A stretch of DNA of 64,000 nt from Deltaproteobacteria bacterium (GTDB lineage: Bacteria > Myxococcota_A > Polyangia > Nannocystales > Nannocystaceae): NCBI GenBank assembly GCA_016709225.1, contig JADJEE010000012.1, forward strand, positions 3,329,501 to 3,393,500, given 5' to 3'. Shown in pieces: positions 25,841 through 35,374 of the stretch (the first letter of the stretch is position 1; each line of letters opens with the position of its first letter). The notes under the pieces were generated by a model. The model saw nothing but the letters and a program-made list of their open reading frames with translations, had not been told where the DNA came from and ran no database searches. A program made the position numbers and the translations under genes.

Positions 25841-27271
25841 ATGCGGCACACACGATGGTCGAGGCGACGCCTGCTGGCGGCGGCCGGGATCGGGGTCACC
25901 GGCAGCGCGCTCGCGCCGTTCCTGCCCCGCTCGGTTGCGGAGGCGGCGACCCAACCCAAGCGGCTGGTCCTCATCACCAACGGTCAGGGCACCGACATGA
26001 CGCGGTGGCGGCCGATGGGCACCGAGACCGACTTCACGCTCAGCTATGCGCTCGAGCCCCTCGCGGCCTATCAGAGTCGCATGCTCGTGCTCGATGGGAT
26101 CGACAACGAGGCCGCGATCCGCGGTCCGGGCACCGGTCACTTCGGACAGGGCACGATGTGGACGGGGGTCGAGGTGCCGACCGGCACCGTGCGTCCGGAC
26201 GAGATGCTCGGCTGGCCGACCGCGGCGTCGATCGACACGATCATCGGCGAGCGCATCGGTGGCGAGACCAAGTTCCCCGCCTACTACTGGGGCACCTGGC
26301 CGATCGCGACCGATGGCGACAACCAGGGCCCCAACGGCATCTGCCACTACCGCACCGGTACCCCCGATGCCGCGCAGCCGATCAATCCCCAGCTCAACCC
26401 CGCGAGCGCGTTCGACACCCTGTTCGACGGCGTGATGGGCGACGACCCGGCGATCGCCGCCCGCATCCGCGCCGAGCGCAAGAGCGTGATCGACCTCGTC
26501 AACGGCGAGCTCACCCGCGTGCGCACCGAGATGCCGGATGTCGATCGCGCGCGCTTCGACGCCCACCTCGACAGCCTGCGCGAGCTCGAGAAGCGCATCA
26601 GCCAGGTGACCGCAGCGTGCGAGGTGCCGATGCGCCCCGACGACTACAGCGAGAGCCAGGTCCACGACTACAACCTGGTCCACGTCTTCACGCGCTTGCA
26701 GTTCGAGCTGATGCGCCACGCGTTGTTGTGCGATCTGACGCGCGTGGCCTGCTTCGACTGGCCCCACTCGGAGGGCTACGGCAACTACATGGTGGAGGAG
26801 GGCTACGCACGCAACTTCGGCTCGATCCACACGCTGGCGCACACCATGAGCTACGACGTCGTCGGCGACACCGTACCGTCCGACCAGGACCGCGCCATCG
26901 CCCGCGAGGACATGGCGAACCTGCAGAACTGGCGCTCGAAGATGCTGGCCACCGAGCTGCTCGATCTGCTGCCCGCCGACGTGCTCGACAACACGCTGCT
27001 GGTGTGGGCGTCGGAGATGAGCGAAGGCGGCACGCACTCGAACCGCAACGTGCCGATCGTGATGGTCCAGGGCAGCAGCTTCGGCGCGTTCACGGCCGGA
27101 CGCTACCTGCGATGGGGTAGCTACGACCCGATCAGCAACTACTCCGAGTACACCGGCGGTCAGCCCATGAACAAGCTGCTGGTCTCGATCTGCCAGGCCA
27201 TGGGCCTCGCGGATGTCGACGCGGTCGGCGATACGACCATCTCGACCGGTCCGCTGGAGGAGCTCGCATGA
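25841..27271 (+). CDS. DUF1552 protein with Tat signal
   Basis: A 476-residue exported protein. The head MRHTRWSRRRLLAAAG has the twin-arginine motif SRRRLL and ends near SVAEA, so folded export by Tat is likely, implying a cofactor or tight folding. The body carries DUF1552 landmarks: PKRLVLITNGQGTD, GHFGQGTMWTG, FPAYYWG, and HNFGSIH-type segments before VWASEMSEGGTHS. DUF1552 proteins pair with DUF1592/1588 cytochrome-like proteins in planctomycetes and myxobacteria; their reaction is unknown. An ATG at 25829 is an alternative start. It overlaps the next gene by ATGA. Confidence 0.88.
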   Translation: MRHTRWSRRRLLAAAGIGVTGSALAPFLPRSVAEAATQPKRLVLITNGQGTDMTRWRPMGTETDFTLSYALEPLAAYQSRMLVLDGIDNEAAIRGPGTGHFGQGTMWTGVEVPTGTVRPDEMLGWPTAASIDTIIGERIGGETKFPAYYWGTWPIATDGDNQGPNGICHYRTGTPDAAQPINPQLNPASAFDTLFDGVMGDDPAIAARIRAERKSVIDLVNGELTRVRTEMPDVDRARFDAHLDSLRELEKRISQVTAACEVPMRPDDYSESQVHDYNLVHVFTRLQFELMRHALLCDLTRVACFDWPHSEGYGNYMVEEGYARNFGSIHTLAHTMSYDVVGDTVPSDQDRAIAREDMANLQNWRSKMLATELLDLLPADVLDNTLLVWASEMSEGGTHSNRNVPIVMVQGSSFGAFTAGRYLRWGSYDPISNYSEYTGGQPMNKLLVSICQAMGLADVDAVGDTTISTGPLEELA

Positions 27272-28920
27272 GACGCATCGTCCTCGCCACGGTCCTCACA
27301 CAGGGCGTCGGCTGCTACACCGGGCTTGGTGCCGCAGGGGGTGCGGGCGCCGATGGGGGCGACGACGCGGCCACGACCGGAGGGTCGGCTGCCGACGACG
27401 CGGGCACCGGTGACAGCGGCGACGCGGCCGACGTCGCGGTCTCGCCATCGGGCCTCGCTCGCCTCACACGCGCCGAGTACGAGCGCACGGTCACTGCGAT
27501 CTTCGGCGACGCGTTCGCTGCCGAGATCGACTTCGAGAAGCTGCCGTCGGACGGCAAGATCGGCCGCTTCGTCAGCAACGCGGGCCTCGACGTCAGTGTC
27601 GACGCCGCCGATGCGTATCGCGTGGTCGCCGAGGACATCGGCGAGGCCGCGGGCGCCCACGCGGCCGAGCTGCTCGGTTGCGAGGAAGCGCCGGCGTGCG
27701 TGTCGGCGTTCGTCGCCACCTACGGCCGCCGGATCTATCGCCGACCGCTGTCGGACGCGGAGCTCGGCGTGTTCACGCAGTTCTGGGACGCCACCCGCGA
27801 GAGTGGCACGCTCGCCGACGCGATGCGCATGGTGGTCACGGCGATGCTGCAGACGCCCGACTTCCTCTACCTGCTCGAGAAGGGCGCCGAGGGCGACGAC
27901 GACGACGTCCGGCGCCTGACCGGCTTCGAGGTCGGCGCGCGGCTGTCGTTCTTCCTGTGGGGGCAGGGGCCCGACGACGAACTGCTCGACGCGGCTGCGG
28001 CCGGCGAGCTCGACGCGCCCGAGGGGCTGCGTGCCCACGTCGACCGCCTGCTCGCCGATCCGCGTGCCGACGAGACCATCGTGCGCTTCCACGAGAGCTG
28101 GCTCGGCATCGAGGCGCTCGAGACGGAGCTGGTCGACGCCGAGCGCTTCCCGCAGTTCGAGGCCCTGCGCGACGACATGGCCGACGAGACCCGACGCTTC
28201 GTGCTGCACGTGTTCCGCGAGGACGACGCCCAGCTCGCGACCTTGCTGGGTGCCGACTACTCGTTCGCGTCGCCGGAGCTCGCTGCGTTCTATGGCGATG
28301 GTGTGACCGAGCAGGGGCAAGACGGCGAGATCACGCTCGACGGCAGCCAGCGTCGCGGTCTGCTGACCCACGCCAGCTACCTGACCACCCACGCCCGCAC
28401 GCCCGAGCGCGCGCCGATCTACCGCGGCAAGAGCCTGCTCACCGACGTGCTGTGTCGCGAGCTGGTGCCGCCGCAGGGCGTGAGCACGACCATCGACTTC
28501 GACTCGAGCTCGTCTGCCCGCCAGCAGATCGAAGACGCCACCGCAGGCCCGACCTGCGCGGGGTGCCACAAGATGATCAACCCGCTGGGGTTCCTGTTCG
28601 AGAACTACGACGGCGTCGGCCAGTGGCGCACGATGGACGGCGAGTGGCCGGTCGAGTCGGCGGCCGAGGTCGTGGGCACGGATTTCGACGGCACCTACGC
28701 CAACGCCACCGAGATGATCGACGCGCTCGCGGCCAGTCCGGCGGCGGCCTCGTGCGTCTCGCGGCAGTGGCTGCGCTTCGCGCTCTCGCGGCCCGACGGC
28801 CTCGAGGACGAGGGCTCGATCGACGCCGCCTCGCAGCAGGCGGGCGGCGACATGCTGCAGCTCATCGGTGCGCTCGCGGGCACGGACGCGTTCCGGCACC
28901 GCCGCCTCGCGAGCGAGTGA
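27268..28920 (+). CDS. DUF1592/DUF1588-family lipoprotein with cytochrome-like motif
   Basis: A 550-residue protein from a lipoprotein signal ending TQGVGC and a Gly/Asp/Ala linker. Domains in order follow the planctomycete-type set: DUF1587-like (LTRAEYERTVTAIFG), DUF1595-like (YGRRIYRRPLSDAEL), DUF1592 (LTGFEVGARLSFFLWGQGPD, HESWLGI) and DUF1588 with CAGCHKMINPLGF, a CxxCH haem site, then ENYDGVGQWR. A DUF1585-like end (FALSRPDG) closes it. Probably an exported redox complex with the DUF1552 protein, with which it overlaps by four bases. Confidence 0.87.
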   Translation: MRRIVLATVLTQGVGCYTGLGAAGGAGADGGDDAATTGGSAADDAGTGDSGDAADVAVSPSGLARLTRAEYERTVTAIFGDAFAAEIDFEKLPSDGKIGRFVSNAGLDVSVDAADAYRVVAEDIGEAAGAHAAELLGCEEAPACVSAFVATYGRRIYRRPLSDAELGVFTQFWDATRESGTLADAMRMVVTAMLQTPDFLYLLEKGAEGDDDDVRRLTGFEVGARLSFFLWGQGPDDELLDAAAAGELDAPEGLRAHVDRLLADPRADETIVRFHESWLGIEALETELVDAERFPQFEALRDDMADETRRFVLHVFREDDAQLATLLGADYSFASPELAAFYGDGVTEQGQDGEITLDGSQRRGLLTHASYLTTHARTPERAPIYRGKSLLTDVLCRELVPPQGVSTTIDFDSSSSARQQIEDATAGPTCAGCHKMINPLGFLFENYDGVGQWRTMDGEWPVESAAEVVGTDFDGTYANATEMIDALAASPAAASCVSRQWLRFALSRPDGLEDEGSIDAASQQAGGDMLQLIGALAGTDAFRHRRLASE

Positions 28921-28941
28921 CCCGCGAGCGCTCGCCGATGT

Positions 28942-29247
28942 TCAATCGTCCCGGCGGCCGAACAGGCGCCGCACGAGGCGAATGATCGCGTTGAAGGGTC
29001 CGAGGTCGACGCTGCTCTCGCTGACGTGTGTGACCACCGTGCCGTCGTCCTGCCGCTCCTGCGTGACGCGGGTGCGGGTGAACGGCGACGCATCGAGGCG
29101 GGGAAAGGCGCCGCTGCCATCGTCGAAGCCACCCGCGGTGGCCTCGGCCTTTGCGTGGCACGGCGGGCAGATCATGCCGTCCGCCGCGAACAGGGCGTCC
29201 GCCTCGTTGATGGAAGCCTGACACGAGTGACAGCGCACCTGCTTCAT
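28942..29247 (-). CDS. Small zinc-ribbon protein
   Basis: A 101-residue protein with an N-terminal zinc ribbon: CHSC (Cys 6, 9) and CPPC (Cys 27, 30) separated by 17 residues. The rest is hydrophilic, ending in LVRRLFGRRDD, a basic amphipathic tail. No signal peptide. Its likely role is nucleic-acid or protein binding, not determinable. Frame extension upstream is non-coding in appearance; the ATG at 29247 (MKQVRCHSC) starts the ribbon. It follows the DUF2156 gene on the same strand, 86 bp away. Confidence 0.72.
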   Translation of the reverse strand: MKQVRCHSCQASINEADALFAADGMICPPCHAKAEATAGGFDDGSGAFPRLDASPFTRTRVTQERQDDGTVVTHVSESSVDLGPFNAIIRLVRRLFGRRDD

Positions 29248-29333
29248 TCCGACGTAGACGTGCCACCGGCGGGTTCGATCACGGAAAAATGTTTGGACCA
29301 ACCGTGCCGCGGTGACGCGATGTCGGCCCGAGC

Positions 29334-30215
29334 TCACCCGAGCACGGAGAACGAGGGCTCCATCCGCAGCGGGCGGTAGGACAGCTTCGCTCGGCGTAGC
29401 CCGGGCGCGCCCATGTCCTGCTCGCGATTGACGAAGCGGAAGTGCGTCGGGATCTCCCGTGCATACAGCTGACCGAGTGCCTGGTACGCGCCGGGATACG
29501 AACGATCCGCGAGCTCGAAGTGCACGACGAACGTCTCCGCACCGAGCGGCTCGCCGAGCGCCACGCCGATCGGCAGCCCGCGATGCCCGCGCAACAGACG
29601 GCTCGTGAAGCCGAGCCGCTCGTGGTGCTGGAGCGCCCGCACGAGCGCGACCGCATCCGGCGCGTGCAGGTCCCCGCACGCGCGCTCGGCCAGCGCCATC
29701 GCGTCGTGCCAGTTCGCCGCGCCGAGCGGCTCGAAGCGATGCTCGCCGGCGCGCATGAATGCAGCGACATGGTTGCGCTTGCCGTGATGACGTCGGCCGG
29801 GCAGCTCGGCGAGGTCCTCGCGCGCATACACGTAGTCGGCGTTGTCGCGATCGTCGACGAGCGTGTAGCCGGCACGCCGCAGCGCCTCGGCCACGCGGGC
29901 CGGCACGTAGTCGATCCGCGCCGCGCCGCCGCGACGCCGCAGGAGCTCGAGGCATGCGTCGACGACCGGACGCACGTCGGCGTCGCGACCGACCGGGCAC
30001 ACGAAGCGCTCCTCTTCATCCACGACGTAGCGGACGAGCAACCAACGATCGGCGAAGATCGCCCAGCTGGTGCCGAACACCGGCTGCCACGGGAACAGCG
30101 CTCCGAAGCTGTACTCGCACAGCGGATGCCGCGCGCGATCGAAGAAGCCCTGCACCACGGCGCGATCGGGCAACGCGAGCGGCGAGAAGGCGAGATCCGC
30201 GACGGATTGCAGCAT
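29334..30215 (-). CDS. DUF2156 (phosphatidylglycerol lysyltransferase C-terminal-like) protein
   Basis: A 293-residue cytoplasmic protein of the DUF2156/LPG synthase C-terminal family (PF09924), a GNAT-related fold used in aminoacyl transfer to lipids. Evidence: the opening DRAVVQGFFDRARHPLCEYSFGALFPW, LVRYVVDEEERFVCPVG, the RHHGKRNHVAAFM basic helix, and the closing FVNREQDMGAPGLRRAK then SYRPLRMEPSF. It lacks the large membrane domain of MprF, so it is the stand-alone form whose substrate is uncertain. The ATG at 30215 is the first plausible start; upstream frame is shadow. Divergent from the next secreted protein. Confidence 0.85.
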   Translation of the reverse strand: MLQSVADLAFSPLALPDRAVVQGFFDRARHPLCEYSFGALFPWQPVFGTSWAIFADRWLLVRYVVDEEERFVCPVGRDADVRPVVDACLELLRRRGGAARIDYVPARVAEALRRAGYTLVDDRDNADYVYAREDLAELPGRRHHGKRNHVAAFMRAGEHRFEPLGAANWHDAMALAERACGDLHAPDAVALVRALQHHERLGFTSRLLRGHRGLPIGVALGEPLGAETFVVHFELADRSYPGAYQALGQLYAREIPTHFRFVNREQDMGAPGLRRAKLSYRPLRMEPSFSVLG

Positions 30216-30450
30216 GGAGCTGGGCGCTCCTAGACAGACGCCGCGCGCGGCCGCGCGGTTTCTCGCCACCGGCGCCCGTCCGCAGAACCCCCAGGTTCCA
30301 ATCCCGCCCGAGCTCACGACCGTGACGCCCGGCCACCGCCCAGATGCACGTCTGCACCGTTGTGACACCTGCCCCGAAGTGCGGTCACGCCCGGCGCCGC
30401 CGCGTCGATCGTCGGCATGGGCGCCACCACGGGCGCTACGATCGGAGGCG

Positions 30451-31968
30451 ATGCGACTGTCCTTCGTTGCGGTGTTGATGCTGATCTTCGCCACCACCAC
30501 CGCGTTCGCGGCACCCTCGCTGCCGCGTCCGCGAGGCCCGGCGGCGCCCGCCAGGTCCGCGCCGCGCAAGGCGTGGCCGGCCGGGCACAAGAGCGCCGCG
30601 AAGCGCACCGACGCGGAGCCACGCATCGGATCGTGGACTTACGCGAAGCTGCATCATCCGGAGGTCGTCGCCGAGGTGTTGCGGGACGTCGCGGCCGGCA
30701 AGCGCTCGCGCGACGAGGTCGCTGGGCTCGCGAGCCCGGAGCAGCTCGAGTTGCTGCTCGCCGCGAAGCTTCCCGAGCGCGATGCGGCGCGCAGCCGTGG
30801 GCCCGTCGGTGCGCCACCGCGTGGGCAGACGCGCAAGCAAGCGCGCGGCATGGTCCAGTCGGAGTGGGCGCAGCTCGCGACGGTGCTGACCGCACCACCC
30901 GAGTACTCACCGAAGCAGCTGCAGCTGCCGGCGGCCTACGACAAGGAGGTCAAGCGGCAGTCGGTGTGGTTCACGGCGAATGCCGACGGCTTCGTCACCG
31001 CGACGCTGCCCACCGGGGCGCCGTTTCGGATCTCTCGCATCGTGGCGTACGACGGCTCGTACACGATGACGGCGACCGGGCCGCTGATGAACGCTTCGGA
31101 CTCGCGCACGAGCGCACCGTTCGCGCTCGCCGTGCGTGCGGGACAACAGTTCGCGGTCACCGTCGAGTTCGCGCCGCAGTTCGAGCTCGGCAAGATGATG
31201 GCCGGCATCAAGAAGGGCAAGCTGCGGGTGAAGGACGAGAAGTTCAGCGTCAGCGTGCCGATCTCGGCGATGTTCAACGGCGTGCGCATCGAGGGCGTCG
31301 TGCTGAGCCCAACCGCGGACCTGCTCGTGCTCGACACGTACGTGCCCGTGCAGAAGGCAAAGTTCACCACGAAGATGCAGGTGCTCAACCTCGGTGCCGC
31401 TCGCACGGCCACGATCACGGCCGACACCCTGCCCACCGGCATGACGCTGGTGGGATCGCCGAGCGTGGCGCTCGCCGCCAATGAGGCGAAGACCGTCGAC
31501 GTCACGCTGCAGCTGGACGGCGGGGTCTACGGCTCCGGTCAGCCGCTGGAGCTGCGCGCGACGGCGCCTGGCGGCCTCACATCGAGCACGGCGATGAGCG
31601 TGACCGTGGTGAGGAGCGAGCGCTACTGGGAGTTCGAGGACAACATCGAAGGCGTCGATCTCTCGATCGTCTATCGCCTCGACAGCGCCGGCAATTGGAA
31701 CCTCTTCGCGACCGAGTGGAACCGCAGCAGCCTGCTGCCCTGGGATGTCGAGTTCCAGCTCGTGCTCGGCACCGACTACGTGCCCAACTGGTCGTACAAC
31801 ATCGGCCTCGGCACGAAGGACGGCCTCGCTGGCCCCAAGTTCGCCAACCAGTCCGACGGATGGAACGACCCCGGTCCCGACGGCAAGAATACGTGGTCGA
31901 AGGACTTCTTCGCCGATCTCGTCGCACGGCCGGCGCACTTCCACATCAACATGGAATCGCGGCCGTAG
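30451..31968 (+). CDS. Secreted protein with Ig-like domains, unknown
   Basis: A 505-residue protein with a Sec signal MRLSFVAVLMLIFATTTAFA. After a Pro/Arg-rich stretch and an EVLRDVAAGKRSRDE helix, the rest is beta-rich: FTANADGFVTATLPTG, FAVTVEFAPQF, a MQVLNLGAARTATI segment typical of abnormal-spindle/Ig-like repeats, and a C-terminal domain rich in Trp (NWNLFATEWNRSS, YVPNWSYN). Probably a surface or secreted beta-sandwich protein; function not recognised. GGAGG lies just before the ATG. Confidence 0.7.
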   Translation: MRLSFVAVLMLIFATTTAFAAPSLPRPRGPAAPARSAPRKAWPAGHKSAAKRTDAEPRIGSWTYAKLHHPEVVAEVLRDVAAGKRSRDEVAGLASPEQLELLLAAKLPERDAARSRGPVGAPPRGQTRKQARGMVQSEWAQLATVLTAPPEYSPKQLQLPAAYDKEVKRQSVWFTANADGFVTATLPTGAPFRISRIVAYDGSYTMTATGPLMNASDSRTSAPFALAVRAGQQFAVTVEFAPQFELGKMMAGIKKGKLRVKDEKFSVSVPISAMFNGVRIEGVVLSPTADLLVLDTYVPVQKAKFTTKMQVLNLGAARTATITADTLPTGMTLVGSPSVALAANEAKTVDVTLQLDGGVYGSGQPLELRATAPGGLTSSTAMSVTVVRSERYWEFEDNIEGVDLSIVYRLDSAGNWNLFATEWNRSSLLPWDVEFQLVLGTDYVPNWSYNIGLGTKDGLAGPKFANQSDGWNDPGPDGKNTWSKDFFADLVARPAHFHINMESRP

Positions 31969-32062
31969 CCGTCACCGACGTGTTGCTCGGCCCCGTCGTC
32001 GCCGCGGGCGGTGGCCCTGGGCGGGCGCGGCTCGGTCCACCCGCGTGTTACGCTGATCTGCG

Positions 32063-35000
32063 GTGGTCGACACCGACTCGCTCACCCGCCTCGATCGAGC
32101 CTCCGGTGACGGCGAGTCCTCGTCGACGCCGGGCGCTGCGTCCGATCGGGTCGGTGCAGACCCGTACGCCGACCTCGGCCGCGCACTCGGCCGCTACGTG
32201 CTGGTCGAGCGCATCGGCGAGGGCGGCATGGGCACGGTCGAGCGTGCCTATGACCCCAAGCTGCACCGCGAGGTCGCGCTCAAGCGCGTGCGCCGTGGGG
32301 CCGTCGGCACCGAGGCCGCGGCTCGCATGCTGCGCGAGGCGCAGGCGATGGCGCAGCTCAGCCACCCCAACGTGGTCGCGGTGCACGACGTCGAGGTCAT
32401 CGACGACGTGGTGGTACTCGCGATGGAGTACGTCGCAGGACCGACGCTCGATGTCTGGTGCGCGGCGCCGGCTCGGCCGTGGCGGGCGATCGTCGGCGCG
32501 TACGTGCAGGCGGCCCAGGGCCTGCTCGCGGCCCATCGCGTGGGCCTGGTGCATCGCGACTTCAAGCCCTCGAACGCGCTCGTCACCGACGACGGCCGTG
32601 TGAAGGTGCTCGACTTCGGGCTCGCGAAACCCGTCGCCGATGCGCCGCAGAGCGAGTCGTCGATGCTGGCGTTCATGTCGGGCACGGCCGACAGCGTCAG
32701 CCTGGAACGCACGCTGACGCGGGCCGACACCGTGGTGGGCACGCCCAAGTACATGGCGCCGGAGCAGCACGTCGGAGACGCCGCCGACGCGCGCGCCGAT
32801 CAGTACGCGTACTGCGTCGCGCTGTGGGAGGCGTTGGCGCGGGCGCCGGTGTTCGCCAGCCAGGACTTCGACGGCCTGGTCGCGATGAAGCAGTCCGGCC
32901 CGCCGCCGTGGCCTGCGATCGACGGGGTTCCGGCGGCGCTGGGCGAGGCGCTTCGACGCGGCCTCGCGGCCGATCCGACTCGGCGTTGGCCCGACATGGC
33001 AGCGCTGGTCGCCGTGCTCGAGGCGCACGCGCGTCCGCCCGAGCGCGCCGGCACGCGGAACCGGTGGCTGATCGGTGCGGGGGCGGCCGCGATCGCAGCG
33101 GTCGTGGTCACGCGACTGTCCGCGACTCCGCCGTGCGCCGAGGCTGGAGCGCGCATGCGCGAGACGTGGAGCGAGGCTCGCCGGGGCGAGCTGGCCGCGT
33201 CGTTCCACGCCGCAGGCAGCGTCATCGCCGACGACATGGCCGCGCGTGTCGGCGCGCTGGTGGACGAGCGCGTCGATCGCTGGCGTGCGGCCGCCGTCGA
33301 TGCCTGTGAGGCCACGCGCGTACGCGGCGAGCAATCCGAGGCCCTGCTCGACCTCCGCGGCGCGTGTCTGGAGCGGCGCCGGGTCGAGCTGGACGTTGCG
33401 GTGCAACAGCTCGTCGATGATCCCGGTGTGGTCGCGGCCGCGGTCGACCTGATCACCGCACTGCCCGCGCTCGAGGTCTGTGCCGACGCCGAAGCGTTGC
33501 AGGCCGAGATGCCACCGCCGCGCGACGCCGAGCTCGCGGCGCGGGTCGACGCCGCGCGCGAGCAGCTGGCCCACGCCGCGAGCTCCCTCGCTGCGGGTCA
33601 CTTCGAGGTGTCGTTGGGACAAGCGCTCGCCGTCAACGGTGAGGCCACGCTCGACGAGTACCCGCCGCTCGCGGTCGAGACCGAGCTGGCGGTCGCCGCG
33701 GCGCTGGCCCGCCTGGCGCGCTGGGCCGAGGTGGTGCCGCGGCTCGAGGCCGCGCTCTCGACCGCGCTGCAGCGGGGCTACGACGAGTCGGCGGTGCGGG
33801 CTGCGATCGCGCTCGCCAACGCGGTCGGGGTGTCATTGATGCGACCCCGCGAGGGCCGCGTGCACGCCGAGGTCGCACTGGCGCTCGCGCGTCGCCGTGA
33901 TCCCGGCGGCGAGCTCGAGGCCGAGGCGCTGGCGGCGATGGGGGCGGTGGTCGGGACCGATGGCCGCGGCGTCGATGCAGAGGCTCGACTGCGCGAGTCG
34001 CTGGCGCTGTTCGAGGCGCTGCGCGGCGACGACTCGCTCGACGCTGCGCGCCTGCATGCGCTCATCGGCATGTCGCTGTGGTCCCAGGGGCGCTTCGCCG
34101 AGGCCGAGGTCGAGCACCGCCGTGGGCTCGCGATCCGCAGCCTGCGACTCGGCCCCGATCATCCCGACACCGCCGCCTCGCACGGCGGTCTCGGCAACGC
34201 GCTGCTGGGCGAGGGGCGCCTCGACGACGCGCTCACGGAGTTCGCCGAGGCCTTGCACTCGCGCGAGCGCTCGCTCGGCGTCGATCATCCCGAGACTGCG
34301 AACGCGCGAGCCAACCTCGCACGGGTCTATCAGGCCATGGGGCGCAACGAGGACGCCGCGCAGGAGCAGCTGCGCGCGCTCGAGTCGCTCGAGCGCTCGC
34401 TCGGGCGCGAGCACCCGATGACCGCAGGGCACCGTCTCAACTACGGCATCACGCTGATGCGACAGGACCGGCTCGTCGAGGCCGAGCAGGAGTTTCGCAG
34501 CACCGCCGAGAGCTTCGCTCGCTCGCTGTCACCGGAGCACCCCTACACCGCCACCGCGCAGTTCAACGTCGGCAAGGTGTTGGTGCGCCAGGGGCGAGTC
34601 GACGACGGCATCGCGTGGTACCAGCGCGCGTTGGTGACGATGCTCGCGGCGCAGGGGCCCGAGCACCGCGACACCGCTGCGATCCGCATCAACCTCGCCG
34701 ACGCGCTCGAGGCCCAGGGGCAGCTGCGCGAGGCCGAGGTCGAGCTGCGCAAGGCGGTCGCGGCACTGACGAGCAGCTTGGGCCCGCGGCATATCGACAC
34801 CGGCGGTGCGCGCAACAACCTCTCGGGGTTGCTCGAGACCCAGGGTCGCCTCGAAGAGGCCGAGGCCGAGGCGCGCGTGAGCCTCGAGATCATCGTGGAG
34901 TCGACGCCAGAGACCAACGCGAACCTCGCGATCGCCTTCTACGACCTCGGCGATCTCGTGCGTCGCAACGGCCGCACGGGCGAGGCGGTCGCGCTGCTCG

Positions 35001-35254
35001 AGCGGGCGCTCGAGCTGAGCGATCGGGCAGAGATCGTCCCGCACGAGCGCGGCGAGATCATGTTCGGGCTGGCGCGGGCACTCTTCGAGACCCCGGCACA
35101 GCGCCAGCGCGCGCTCGGGCTCGCCCGCCAGGCGCTGACGCTCTACCGCGAGGACGACGCCGGCATCGCGGGCGATCGCCGCGAGTTGCAGGAGTGGCTC
35201 GCCGTGAACGATCGCGAGTCGGAGGCGCCGCCCCATGGGCGACCCGGCCAGTGA
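32063..35254 (+). CDS. Ser/Thr protein kinase with TPR sensor domain
   Basis: A 1063-residue kinase starting at a GTG. Residues 44-320 are the kinase: IGEGGMGTVERAY, VALKRV (Lys74), HRDFKPSNA (Asp166), DFGLAK (Asp184), and KYMAPEQ. A membrane segment (about 333-350) follows, then a roughly 150-residue region before at least eight kinesin-light-chain-like TPR units with the signature HPDTAASHGGLGNALLGEGR, HPETANARANLARVYQ and HIDTGGARNNLSGLL. TPRs probably bind partners. This fusion is typical of myxobacterial WGGMG-type kinases; pathway unknown. Confidence 0.93.
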   Translation: MVDTDSLTRLDRASGDGESSSTPGAASDRVGADPYADLGRALGRYVLVERIGEGGMGTVERAYDPKLHREVALKRVRRGAVGTEAAARMLREAQAMAQLSHPNVVAVHDVEVIDDVVVLAMEYVAGPTLDVWCAAPARPWRAIVGAYVQAAQGLLAAHRVGLVHRDFKPSNALVTDDGRVKVLDFGLAKPVADAPQSESSMLAFMSGTADSVSLERTLTRADTVVGTPKYMAPEQHVGDAADARADQYAYCVALWEALARAPVFASQDFDGLVAMKQSGPPPWPAIDGVPAALGEALRRGLAADPTRRWPDMAALVAVLEAHARPPERAGTRNRWLIGAGAAAIAAVVVTRLSATPPCAEAGARMRETWSEARRGELAASFHAAGSVIADDMAARVGALVDERVDRWRAAAVDACEATRVRGEQSEALLDLRGACLERRRVELDVAVQQLVDDPGVVAAAVDLITALPALEVCADAEALQAEMPPPRDAELAARVDAAREQLAHAASSLAAGHFEVSLGQALAVNGEATLDEYPPLAVETELAVAAALARLARWAEVVPRLEAALSTALQRGYDESAVRAAIALANAVGVSLMRPREGRVHAEVALALARRRDPGGELEAEALAAMGAVVGTDGRGVDAEARLRESLALFEALRGDDSLDAARLHALIGMSLWSQGRFAEAEVEHRRGLAIRSLRLGPDHPDTAASHGGLGNALLGEGRLDDALTEFAEALHSRERSLGVDHPETANARANLARVYQAMGRNEDAAQEQLRALESLERSLGREHPMTAGHRLNYGITLMRQDRLVEAEQEFRSTAESFARSLSPEHPYTATAQFNVGKVLVRQGRVDDGIAWYQRALVTMLAAQGPEHRDTAAIRINLADALEAQGQLREAEVELRKAVAALTSSLGPRHIDTGGARNNLSGLLETQGRLEEAEAEARVSLEIIVESTPETNANLAIAFYDLGDLVRRNGRTGEAVALLERALELSDRAEIVPHERGEIMFGLARALFETPAQRQRALGLARQALTLYREDDAGIAGDRRELQEWLAVNDRESEAPPHGRPGQ

Positions 35255-35374
35255 GCCGACCCCGGCGTGCGACCGCGACCAAAGCGGCCGTGCCCCGCGC
35301 GATGTCGAGCCGTGAGACTTTCCGCTTGGGTGGTTCGGGAACCTTCGGGGCGCGTCGGCCTACGCCTCGTCCAG

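Noticed and set aside
32048..33622. Antisense open frame over the TPR kinase
   Set aside because: Kinase motifs lie in order on the plus strand; the antisense product has no recognisable fold.
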